NCBI GenBank assembly: GCA_002360455.1
Contig: DEQQ01000038.1
Location: 1-28,919, forward strand
DNA length: 28,919 nt
Origin: Saprospiraceae bacterium UBA3362
Lineage (GTDB): Bacteria; Bacteroidota; Bacteroidia; Chitinophagales; Saprospiraceae
Direction of reading: 5' to 3'
The translations under genes were made by a program, and so were the position numbers. The notes under the pieces were generated by a model, which was given only the letters and a program-made list of their open reading frames with translations, was not told the origin of the DNA and did no database searches. Position 1 is the first letter of the stretch, and every line of letters starts with the position of its first letter. Shown one piece after another: positions 1 to 8,000 of the stretch.

Positions 1-218
1 ATTCTACAATAACTCCCGCACAAGGAAATCCAAATATTTCTGCGCCACCTAATTTTACACCTACAACAGCGCCACCGGGAGCCAATGAACCTCCTCAAAA
101 TGCTAAAGGTGTATGGCATTTTATTTGTCCAAAATCTTGCGAAGGAGGGGCCGGTTTGTCTATAGCTTGCACAAAATGTGGAGCCCAACTGGTTCATAAC
201 AAAGCCTATCACGATTAG
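1..218 (+). CDS. C-terminal end of a zinc-ribbon protein (partial)
   Basis: The reading frame whose codons start at position 3 is open from the window edge to TAG at 216-218, giving 71 residues of a protein that begins outside the window. The first half is rich in Pro, Thr, Asn and Ala and looks like a disordered linker. The second half starts with GVWHFICPKSCEGG, is followed by CTKCG, and ends HNKAYHD. Two Cys pairs (CPKSC and CTKC) plus nearby His residues suggest a small metal-binding ribbon. From memory, similar VWH..C..GC.GG...C..CG..L.H..AYH tails end short hypothetical proteins of Bacteroidota. The function is unknown. The frame is certain. The zinc-binding call is inference from Cys spacing. 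Confidence 0.6.
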   Translation, partial: STITPAQGNPNISAPPNFTPTTAPPGANEPPQNAKGVWHFICPKSCEGGAGLSIACTKCGAQLVHNKAYHD

Positions 219-361
219 TCCGGATTTTCTTGGCTCTGAGGTTGGGCACTAAAATCCATTACTATCAGATATCATTAATGATTCAATAAGCATTTTTCTT
301 TTGAATTGGCTGATGGTAACTCTTTGGCTGTCAGTAATCCTGTTTAGAGGAAAGGTCTATT

Positions 362-465
362 GCATGAGGAGGCTGAAAGGTCAGACTTTGAAAAAGTCTG
401 AGTGCGAAGCACGGAACGAAGTGAACCCTGTAAGACTCCGACACAGCCTTTAGGCTGTGGCATGC
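362..465 (+). repeat. Structured interspersed repeat, copy 1
   Basis: About 104 bases that can fold as nested hairpins. A terminal stem pairs GCATG (362-366) with CATGC (461-465). Inside it GGAGGCTGAAAGG (368-380) pairs imperfectly, 10 of 13, with CCTGTAAGACTCC (427-439). Within that are a perfect 9-bp hairpin with a GAA loop (381-401) and GTGC-GAA-GCAC (402-412). A last hairpin, CACAGCC-TTTA-GGCTGTG, occupies 442-459. A second copy lies at 22055-22140. It shares the inner arms nearly exactly but has different bases in the stems that still pair. The GGAG start on both strands resembles REP elements mobilised by RAYT transposases; this parallel is inference. The strand is arbitrary. Confidence 0.75.
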
Positions 466-487
466 CCTATATTGGTATAAAATTGCT

Positions 488-495
488 TAACTTTG
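488..495 (+). promoter_or_regulatory. Possible -7 element (TAACTTTG) upstream of the 610 gene
   Basis: TAACTTTG matches the Bacteroidota -7 consensus TAnnTTTG and lies 114 bases upstream of the start at 610. No well-spaced -33 TTTG is visible, so this is weak. Confidence 0.25.
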
Positions 496-609
496 TTCTT
501 TATTAGTAAATAGGGTAAGGATTGCCTTTGAATCCCTATTTGCGATTGATTGTAAACGGGTAATTAGTCTGCAAAGGACGGATTTTTAAACTTTTATAAA
601 TTGTAAGAT

Positions 610-1719
610 ATGAAACAATATGGACTTATCCTGATGTATGTATTAAGTTCTTGGCATTTGACAGCTCAGGAGCGTTTGACGGCAGTTATACTCCCTGAAA
701 TTGGAGATTCTTTGGGGTATGCTGTGGATACTTTGGCGACTGCTTTTGTTGTAGGCCCGGCCGGAGAAGATTTGGTATGGGATTTTTCAAATTTAAAGAG
801 AACGGGAAGAAGATCTGAGGTAACAAGAGATCCGGCTACAGGTGCAGGCTCTAGTTTTTTTCCTACAGCCAATTTAATGATGAGAACTGGAATTCAAGAA
901 CGATATATGCGAAAGAGCAGTCGGGGGATAGAAGATCTTGGAACTTTTACTCAAAGTGCAGGTGGACCTTTAGGTGGTTTTTCCGGTCCAAATGTTTATC
1001 CTAAGCCAGTATTTACAACTCGAGTTCCGGCCGATTTTGGAAATGTTTTGGATGCAAGTTTAGAGTCTTCCATTGCATTGTCGGCAGATTTTATTCCGGA
1101 CAGCATCAGAAATTCTTTACCTATCAAATTTGATTCATTTAGAATTAGAACAAAACAGATCATTCATAAAGATTTTGATGCTTGGGGCAAAATGAAATTG
1201 CCTGCCAAAGAGTGGAATGTTTTACGAGAATGGAGAACTGTTACAACCAGTAATTCAGTAGATATTAAAACATTCTTGGGATGGCAGGATGTAACATTGT
1301 TGGCAGCCGGAATATTCGGCCCATTGCTTTCATCCGGCACTACGAATTCTTACTTCTTTTGGAGCAACTCAAGTAAAGGATTTATTGCCAATGTGAGCGT
1401 AGATTCTGCAGGGAATACAAGGCAAATTGCCTATAAACCGGATGCAATTCAGGTAGGAACTGAAGTTGTAGATGCAGGCTCTTTTGCTATATTCCCAACA
1501 ATATTCCAAGATCATTTGGTCATTCAAAGTCCATTAAATAAGACTACGATTCATCTTTATGATATTCATGGTAAGCTTATTTATACAAGCAAAATTCAAA
1601 ATGAAGCTCAGCCTATTGAATTACAAAATATGGCTACTATGGCGGCCGGATTATATGTGATTCAGTTAGTGGATTCTGACAATGGAATTCAGTTTACACA
1701 AGAGATTAAAAAATTATAG
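610..1719 (+). CDS. Secreted protein with T9SS type A sorting domain
   Basis: A 369-residue protein with an N-terminal signal peptide (about residues 1-19, ending LTAQ) and no recognised catalytic domain. The C-terminal 75 or so residues fit a T9SS type A sorting domain: FAIFPTIFQDHLVI replaces the usual YPNP..D.L.I, then comes LYDIHGKLIYTS, then AAGLYVIQLVDSD, and a terminal EIKKL. By family knowledge such proteins cross the outer membrane by the type IX system and are released or anchored to the surface after cleavage of this tail. The middle is beta-rich, with Gly/Ser stretches and scattered aromatics. It is followed 86 bases later by polysaccharide genes, but nothing ties it to them functionally. 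The ATG at 610 fits the signal peptide well. Confidence 0.8.
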   Translation: MKQYGLILMYVLSSWHLTAQERLTAVILPEIGDSLGYAVDTLATAFVVGPAGEDLVWDFSNLKRTGRRSEVTRDPATGAGSSFFPTANLMMRTGIQERYMRKSSRGIEDLGTFTQSAGGPLGGFSGPNVYPKPVFTTRVPADFGNVLDASLESSIALSADFIPDSIRNSLPIKFDSFRIRTKQIIHKDFDAWGKMKLPAKEWNVLREWRTVTTSNSVDIKTFLGWQDVTLLAAGIFGPLLSSGTTNSYFFWSNSSKGFIANVSVDSAGNTRQIAYKPDAIQVGTEVVDAGSFAIFPTIFQDHLVIQSPLNKTTIHLYDIHGKLIYTSKIQNEAQPIELQNMATMAAGLYVIQLVDSDNGIQFTQEIKKL

Positions 1720-1724
1720 GTTTG
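1717..1724 (+). promoter_or_regulatory. Candidate -7 element (TAGGTTTG) for the Wzz/Wzy pair
   Basis: TAGGTTTG matches TAnnTTTG and overlaps the stop codon of the preceding gene. TTTA at 1693-1696, 20 bases upstream, is a near match to the -33 TTTG. A transcript from here would have a leader of about 75 bases, including the palindrome GTAAAATTTTAC at 1771-1782. Confidence 0.35.
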
Positions 1725-1805
1725 GTTTTAGGCTTGGACATTGTTGTAAAACTGTGTTCAATACGTTAATGTAAAATTTTACGTTAGTTAGGGATAGACA
1801 CAATC

Positions 1806-2789
1806 ATGGAAATATTAAGTTTTAAGGAGTTTTTTCAATTGATAATAAAGAATATTAAATTGTTGCTTTGGATTGCGGTATTGACTATTGCAGGGGCTTC
1901 GATAATATCTTTTTTATTGCCGGAATATTATAGATCGACAACAAGTATTTTTACTGTAAAATTGGCTCAAACGCCTGTCAACGAAACTGCATTTAGGAGA
2001 GGAAATATCAGTGATTTTGGAGAGACACAAGAAGCAGAGCAGGCAATAGAGTTGCTTAATTCAACGAAGCTGAGGGAAAAAATTATTAATCAATTTGATT
2101 TGTATAAGCATTACGAGATACCAAGAGAATCTCCCGCAGCATGGACCTTTGTGCTCAAGACCTTGGATGGGAATGTGGGCATTACAAGAACTAAATTTAA
2201 CAGTATAGCAATAACGGTTGTAGATAAATCAGCTCAAATGGCTGCGAATATTGCCAATGGATTTGCGCGTTATCTTGATACTATTAAATATGATTTGGTC
2301 AAAGAAAGAGCAACTGATTTGTTAAAAAACTTAGAAAGTCAGTGTGCAGAACAACAGGTTGTCATTGATACTTTAAAACGCAAAATGGACGATTATTCTA
2401 ATCGAGGAGTGATGAGTCAGTTTCAGCGTGCGTATTTGATAGAAGCGTATGCACAATCAAGTCCAACCGAGCGAACAAAATTGAAGAATTTGGTGGACGA
2501 AAACATTAAATACGGAGAGGATTTTGATCGTTTGGAGCGTATTTATGAGAAAGAGATTGATAATTTGATGCAGATCAATAAGTTTGTCGTTCAAACCAGA
2601 GCTGATGCGAGTTTGCATTTTTCTCAAAAATTTGTTATTGATCAAGCAGTGCCGGCTCAGAAGAAATATTATCCTGTAAGATGGTTAATGGTATTTGTGA
2701 GTTTGATTTCTTCAATGATCATTTCCGTTTTACTCCTTTTGGTGAGAGACAAGTGGAGTAATTTTGTTCAATTGGTAAAGTCCGCATGA
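1806..2789 (+). CDS. Wzz/chain-length-determinant-like polysaccharide co-polymerase
   Basis: A 327-residue inner-membrane protein with the Wzz family layout. It has a short cytoplasmic N-terminus, a first transmembrane helix at about residues 18-38 (ending SFLLPEYYRS, with the proline typical after TM1), a large periplasmic domain, and a second helix near residues 292-313 followed by RDKW. The region from about 165 to 250 is helical and charged (KNLESQCAEQQVVIDTLKRKM), consistent with the coiled coil of these proteins. There is no C-terminal tyrosine-kinase domain. By family knowledge it would set the length of a surface polysaccharide made by a Wzy polymerase. The next gene is Wzy/WaaL-like and overlaps it by 4 bases (ATGA), so the two are probably translationally coupled partners. 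Confidence 0.75.
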   Translation: MEILSFKEFFQLIIKNIKLLLWIAVLTIAGASIISFLLPEYYRSTTSIFTVKLAQTPVNETAFRRGNISDFGETQEAEQAIELLNSTKLREKIINQFDLYKHYEIPRESPAAWTFVLKTLDGNVGITRTKFNSIAITVVDKSAQMAANIANGFARYLDTIKYDLVKERATDLLKNLESQCAEQQVVIDTLKRKMDDYSNRGVMSQFQRAYLIEAYAQSSPTERTKLKNLVDENIKYGEDFDRLERIYEKEIDNLMQINKFVVQTRADASLHFSQKFVIDQAVPAQKKYYPVRWLMVFVSLISSMIISVLLLLVRDKWSNFVQLVKSA

Positions 2790-4246
2790 AAATTGCCGAA
2801 AAGCTTCTTTCTGATCGTTCTATAATATTGTTGACACTGGGATTGGTGTTGATTTGCATTGCAGGATTATTTACAAGAAATTTCTATTTTTATCTTATTC
2901 CTCCCTTATTATTTCTCTTAGTGAGCTGCCTTATGCAGCCGGATTTGATTTTGTTTTTTATTGCCTTTTTTGTACCGATTTCTATCAATCCATCCGACGT
3001 TTACGATAGTACTTTGTCTCTTTCTTTGCCAACAGAGCCATTGCTAATGGTATGCGTAGCTCTTTTTGTTTTTTCGCTGATGTCCAGATTGAAGGCGGAT
3101 TTTTCCGTTTTATTGCATCCTATAGCCTTACTGATTTATTTTTATTTTGCATGGAATTTTGTTTGCAGCTTTACAAGTACAGAAAAAGTTGTGTCCATTA
3201 AATTTATGATTGCCAAAATTTGGTTTATCGTTCCTGCATTTTTTCTGGGGAGTTATTACTTCAAGGATAGAGCATTAAGTATCAGATTTATTGCATTGTT
3301 TTTATTTACATTGGGAATAGTATCTTATTACAATTTTTTCCATTTGGCAGGATTTGATTTTGAGGACAAACCATCACAGTGGACGATGCAACCCTTTTTT
3401 AAAGATCATACCATATTGGGAGGTATTTTGGGAATGGGAATTCCCTTAGGATTTGGGATGGTTCGTTTGACAAAAAACAATCTGTATTTTAAGCTTTTTT
3501 GGTCTGTTATCCTTATAGGAATGTTGATCTGTATGCTGGTCACCTTTTCTAGAGCGGCGTGGGTTAGTTTGGTTCCGGCTTTATTGTTATTTCTTCTCTT
3601 TAAGTTCAAGGTAAAATATCAAACTGTTATTGTCCTATTCGGAGTGTTGCTGATTTACGGATTAATCAATATCAACTCAATCATTGCTACACTCGAACAA
3701 AACAAAGTATCGAGCAGTGATGATTTGGTAGAGAATGTGGAGTCTATTTCCAACATCAGTAGTGATCCAAGTAACCTGGAGAGAATTAATCGATGGAGTT
3801 GTGCAATTGCGATGGGAAAGGCAAAGCCTTTATTTGGATTTGGGCCGGGAACCTATATGTTTCATTATGCGCCATTTCAATTAAGTGCAAACAGAACCGT
3901 AATCAGTACCAATTTTGGAGATGTGGGAAATGCACACAGTGAATATTTGGGGCCATTGGCGGAGGCAGGAATTTTAGGAATGCTTATTTTTATTGCTTTG
4001 TTGTTTATGGTTTTTTATTTTGCATTCAAGGTTTATTATCGAGCTAAAGAGAAACAGGATCGCATTTTGATCAGTTCTGTATCTTGTGCATTAATTGCGT
4101 ATTTCTCGCATGGATTTTTAAACAACTTTTTGGATACAGATAAAGCAGCTGTTTTGTTTTGGGCAATGATATCGATGTTGGTTTGTTATGATGTGATGCA
4201 AAATGAACAGGCTAAAACTGAAGATCAAAAAAAGCTAATAGACTAA
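2786..4246 (+). CDS. O-antigen polymerase/ligase family membrane protein (Wzy_C)
   Basis: A 486-residue protein made mostly of hydrophobic helices, about 10-12 by eye. FSRAAWVSL and, in a periplasmic loop, GNAHSEYLGPLAEAG (His384) are hallmark segments of the Wzy_C/WaaL superfamily. By family knowledge this enzyme either polymerises undecaprenyl-linked repeat units or ligates glycan to an acceptor. The two cannot be separated by sequence alone. The ATG overlaps the stop of the Wzz-like gene, which favours a polymerase working with a length regulator. No glycosyltransferases lie beside this pair on the same strand. The only ones in the window are about 9 kb away on the other strand. A short hairpin (4248-4268) follows the stop. 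Confidence 0.8.
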   Translation: MKIAEKLLSDRSIILLTLGLVLICIAGLFTRNFYFYLIPPLLFLLVSCLMQPDLILFFIAFFVPISINPSDVYDSTLSLSLPTEPLLMVCVALFVFSLMSRLKADFSVLLHPIALLIYFYFAWNFVCSFTSTEKVVSIKFMIAKIWFIVPAFFLGSYYFKDRALSIRFIALFLFTLGIVSYYNFFHLAGFDFEDKPSQWTMQPFFKDHTILGGILGMGIPLGFGMVRLTKNNLYFKLFWSVILIGMLICMLVTFSRAAWVSLVPALLLFLLFKFKVKYQTVIVLFGVLLIYGLININSIIATLEQNKVSSSDDLVENVESISNISSDPSNLERINRWSCAIAMGKAKPLFGFGPGTYMFHYAPFQLSANRTVISTNFGDVGNAHSEYLGPLAEAGILGMLIFIALLFMVFYFAFKVYYRAKEKQDRILISSVSCALIAYFSHGFLNNFLDTDKAAVLFWAMISMLVCYDVMQNEQAKTEDQKKLID

Positions 4247-4247
4247 A

Positions 4248-4268
4248 TTTTTCATAGTCAATGAAAAA
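4248..4268 (+). terminator. Hairpin just after the Wzy-like gene
   Basis: TTTTTCAT (4248-4255) and ATGAAAAA (4261-4268) form an 8-bp stem with an AGTCA loop, two bases after the stop codon. No U-tract follows on the plus strand, so termination is only plausible. Confidence 0.4.
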
Positions 4269-4301
4269 GGGTATAATTTCTAAGTCATGATGAAGTAAAA
4301 A

Positions 4302-4334
4302 GCAGCACCAAAGAATAAATTCTTCTGATGCTGC
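4302..4334 (-). terminator. Rho-independent-type terminator of the DUF697-SHOCT gene
   Basis: GCAGCA (4302-4307) pairs with TGCTGC (4329-4334), and AAGAAT (4311-4316) pairs with ATTCTT (4319-4324) inside it. Read on the minus strand, the stem is followed at once by TTTTTAC. It begins 16 bases past the minus-strand stop codon at 4350-4352. Confidence 0.7.
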
Positions 4335-4349
4335 AATCTATGGGCTATA

Positions 4350-5000
4350 TTAATACTCTTTTAAAATCTTGGCTTTGAATTGAGAATACTCTTCTTCTGT
4401 CAATAATCCTTTTTCCTTAAGTTCGGCTATATCTTTTAGTTGATCTATAGAGGATCTTGGTCCGGAGCTTGAATTCGGTTTAGATTCATCTGTAGATTGA
4501 GAATTGGCTTGATGTTGGTTGCTATTGTTTTGTTCAGATGGTTGGCTAGACGATGAAGAAGCTTTCATTTTTTGAGCCAGATCTTTTCCTTTTTCAAACA
4601 GTTCATCGTATTGAGCCTTAAATGCATTGACATCAAAATCCAGCATTGTTCCTCCAGTTTCGAAATGTTTTTTGAACAGTTCCCCAATGGCAAACGTTGA
4701 GGCGCCACTCAATGCAGACATTGTGATGCCGCCAAGCAAAGTGCCTACACCCGGAATGAATTTTACGGCGCGCGCAGCAATACGAGCTACACCTGTTGTG
4801 GTTAAAGCGGAGATGATCGCTTTGCCTTGTGACTCTTTGAAGTCATGACCATAAACATTACTCAGCTGCCTTACCATGTCTAACTGGATAGCAGAAACTG
4901 CCAAGAAATCTACTACAGGAACCCAAATCATGCCGGCTCCCATAGACCAAATCATGTGATTTTTAATTATCTGATCAGCTTGTTGCGATTTATTTTCCAT
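4350..5000 (-). CDS. DUF697-type membrane protein with C-terminal SHOCT domain
   Basis: A 216-residue protein. Residues 1-115 resemble the DUF697/YcjF family: ADQIIKNHMIW, then a glycine-rich helix, VPVVDFLAVSAIQLDMVRQL, and YGHDF. A second hydrophobic helix pair follows (PGVGTLLGGITMSAL). Residues 146-183 are a Ser/Gln/Asn-rich linker. The last 32 residues (IDQLKDIAELKEKGLLTEEEY...KILKEY) are a clear SHOCT motif, a short helical module often at protein C-termini. DUF697 is commonly linked to GTPases of the YcjX type, but none is nearby. The gene stands alone with its own terminator and a candidate promoter 23 bases upstream. The function is unknown. Start ATG 4998-5000 agrees with that promoter. 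Confidence 0.75.
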   Translation of the reverse strand: MENKSQQADQIIKNHMIWSMGAGMIWVPVVDFLAVSAIQLDMVRQLSNVYGHDFKESQGKAIISALTTTGVARIAARAVKFIPGVGTLLGGITMSALSGASTFAIGELFKKHFETGGTMLDFDVNAFKAQYDELFEKGKDLAQKMKASSSSSQPSEQNNSNQHQANSQSTDESKPNSSSGPRSSIDQLKDIAELKEKGLLTEEEYSQFKAKILKEY

Positions 5001-5022
5001 ATTCTTTTTAAAAAATTTTATT

Positions 5023-5030
5023 CAAATGTA
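5023..5030 (-). promoter_or_regulatory. Candidate -7 element (TACATTTG) for the DUF697 gene
   Basis: The minus strand reads TACATTTG, an exact TAnnTTTG match, 22 bases before the ATG. No clear -33 element is visible. The leader would be under 20 bases. Confidence 0.4.
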
Positions 5031-5074
5031 TTGCTAATTATTTTTTCTGTTTATAAAAGTTCGATTAACTTGGA

Positions 5075-8000
5075 TTATTTGGCGACGGAAATGCGTTTTC
5101 CTTCACTATGAGCTGCAAATTCCGGAGCATACATTGATTGAATGCTTGAAATTCCTGTAGAAAATTGACCGTGCTGTGTAACTCTCAGATCGTACTCTAA
5201 TACGTAAGTTCCTTTGGGTAATCTAGAAATAAAAAAATGAGTTGCAAGGTCTCCCGGACTTTTGTAGTAGGATAGTCCGGAGTTCCATTCATACGCGGAC
5301 AATTGATGGGTAGGCTCGCAGGCTGCCGGACGCATATCTTTGAGATGGATGTATTCCATTTCTCGATCGGATTTTATAATCATTCTAACTGTTAATACAT
5401 CTCCTACATTCAAGGATTCTCCTGATTTTAGAGAAATTAGTTCTTGTTTTTTTTCTTTGACTATTTTTTTATAATATTCTTTATTAAGTTTTAAAGAACT
5501 TTCTTGTGAAAATTGAATTTTGTCCAGCTGTTCAAAATATTGATAGTAAGCTCCGGCCCATGCAATAGAACGATTTTCATTTTTAATTTGAATAGAGGAC
5601 ATAGAAGCTGTTAATGATTTAGCATCAAAGCTTGTTTTTGCATATCCTAAAACTTCCGATGCAGCTTGTTTTAATTCCGTTTGACCGATCGTAATAGTCA
5701 TTGGATTTAGCTCATTTTCCCATTTACTTCCGGTGCTTAATAATGCATAAATTGCAGCCGTTGTCGACTTTGTGGTAGGCCAATGATTTGTCTGTTTGTT
5801 TTTAAGCAACCAAGTTTTCATTGCGTCAACGGAGTTTACATCTTTGGCAATTTGGTGAAAAACTTCGATCATCAAAGCTTGCGTTTCTATGGGTTGATGA
5901 TACCAGAAGCAGGACCAATTTTCTTTCCAATACATACCCAATTCTTCATTTTGTATGGCTCTTTGCTTTAAGCTTTTAACTATAAGCGAGATCGTTTTTG
6001 AATCATTAGTCAGTGCATTTAAAGAGAGTGCACAAAGTCCTTCCCAATAGGGATTGTTTTTATACCAATATTTGCTGCATTGCCCAAGGTAATAGGGAAT
6101 GATTTTTTTCAATTCCTCGTTTGTATTTTTTCTTTTGAGCATGGATTGGATATACAGATAATGCAGGTGGATATAGCTTATATGTTCTTGATCTAATGTA
6201 GTTTTGCCAGAGTTCACAAGCTTCTCAAGTTCATGATAATCTTCTATTAATTTTGAATCTATATAGTTTCCTGCATTGTAAATCAAAGTCTGAATTTTAG
6301 GTTGGTTTATATCCAATGCTTCCAGATGTTTTAATTGAGCAATATTCAATAAAATTTGTTGTGTAATAAACCAGTCTGAAGGTCCACCGGTGAACCACGG
6401 AAATCCTCCATCAGCATTTTGCATAGAACTCAGCCTGCCAATGATGTCGTCTTTTTCCTGACTCATTTTATTAAAATCCAAAAGCATTTTCCACGATTGC
6501 ATTTGCTTGGATTCATCTTTGGCATCCATGAGCCAAGGCGTTTCTTCAAGTAATGCGGATTTAAGCTCTTGATTTTTGTTCAATGGAGATTGGATTTGGT
6601 TTGAAATGTCCAAACGTTGAAGAGCATTTTTAATTTTTGGATATTGATTCAAGATCATTGCTCCGACTGCATTAGCATACAACTTTGACGAAAGTTGTTC
6701 TGCACATAGATGAGGGTAGTCGGCCAAATAGGGCAGGGACTGTACAGCATACCATACAGGATGGCTTGTGGATTCTACAGTGAGGGAATGAGGCTTGTGC
6801 GTCGAGGACCTTTGATTTAATTTTTTTACGGCTTCAAATTCGATTTGATTCCGGGAATTTCCTTTGATGGCGATAGCTTTTGTTTCTGTTACCAACATTT
6901 TATTAGTCAACACAGGAACGAAATTTTCTTCGGCATCCTGATGATGACTTCCTTTGGCTATAAATCTAAATACATAAGATCTGGTTTCGTCTGCAGGTAT
7001 CTTCAAGTTCCATTGATAAGCCTTAGACTCATTACTATTTAATTCAAATTGTTGTCCGGTTTCTGAAATGTTTAGTTCCTGAGTAATATTTTCTAAAGTA
7101 TTGGCATCTAATATTTCGAATTGTATCCTGCCCATTTCTTTTTGTGATGAAGTATTAGAGATTTTACAATTGACAAAAAGTTCATCAGATTGTCTAATGA
7201 ATCTTGGATAATTTGGAAATAGTTGGATAGGTTTAGAAGTAATGATCTCCAAGGTCTTAAATCCATAGCTAAGGTCTAAACTATTTGCAAATAATTGCAG
7301 CTTCCATTTTGTTAAGGCGTCTCCCATTTTATATTTAATTCTGAGAATTCCGTCTTGATTTGAGATCAAATGAGGGTAGAAGAAAACCGTTTCGTTAAAA
7401 TTAGATCTTAAAGGTAGATTGGTAGATTTCGATTCTGTTTTATTTTCCTCTTCTAAGGAGTCTTCTGTCTCTTTTTTTTCCTTTGCGGCATAGTCGCCTT
7501 GGGCCATACTTTTTTCCATTGGAGCTGCTGACGAAGGCATTTTTGAGCCTGCCATACGGACAGTAAGCTCATTTAGTTCAGCGCCCATATTATAATTTGC
7601 AAAGTTTAAAAAGTCAGAGTATTTAAAATGAAAAACAGGAAACTCTGTTTGGTTCTTTATAAAGCCATAGGAACTTGTATAACCAAAATTGTGCCCACTG
7701 ATTTCTGAGGTAGATTCCAATTCAGGATATAGACTCATCTCCCAATCATTCGCTGCAAGTTGGTCCAATGACATATCGTACATGGACGCAAGCACTTCTG
7801 CTGACAAAGGTTTTCCATTTTTCGATTGAATCTTTATCCTAAATTCTTCTTCTTCGCCGGGAAGCATTTTGTCTCTAAAACTTTCTGTTATTATTTCTAA
7901 TTCTTTGTTGGTAAACGGAACAGAGATAGTTTGATCAAAATTATAAATTCTATTATTGTAAACGCATGCAACATTGAGGTTGACTCCTGCTCTATGTTTT

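Larger units (their letters stand above)
219..609. other. Intergenic region holding a structured repeat and a possible promoter
   Basis: No convincing coding sequence is seen in these 391 bases. They contain a 12-base palindrome (ATCATTAATGAT, 271-282), the structured repeat at 362-465, and one TAnnTTTG match at 488-495. The remainder is AT-rich with no strong terminator after the zinc-ribbon gene. Confidence 0.6.

Noticed and set aside
271..282. 12-base palindrome ATCATTAATGAT as an operator
   Set aside because: Short AT-rich palindromes are frequent by chance and no gene or promoter is positioned to use it.
1763..1786. ACGTTA direct repeats around the palindrome GTAAAATTTTAC as a regulator site
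   Set aside because: Suggestive but short and AT-rich. I mention it under the Wzz promoter only, as there is no second site to support it.
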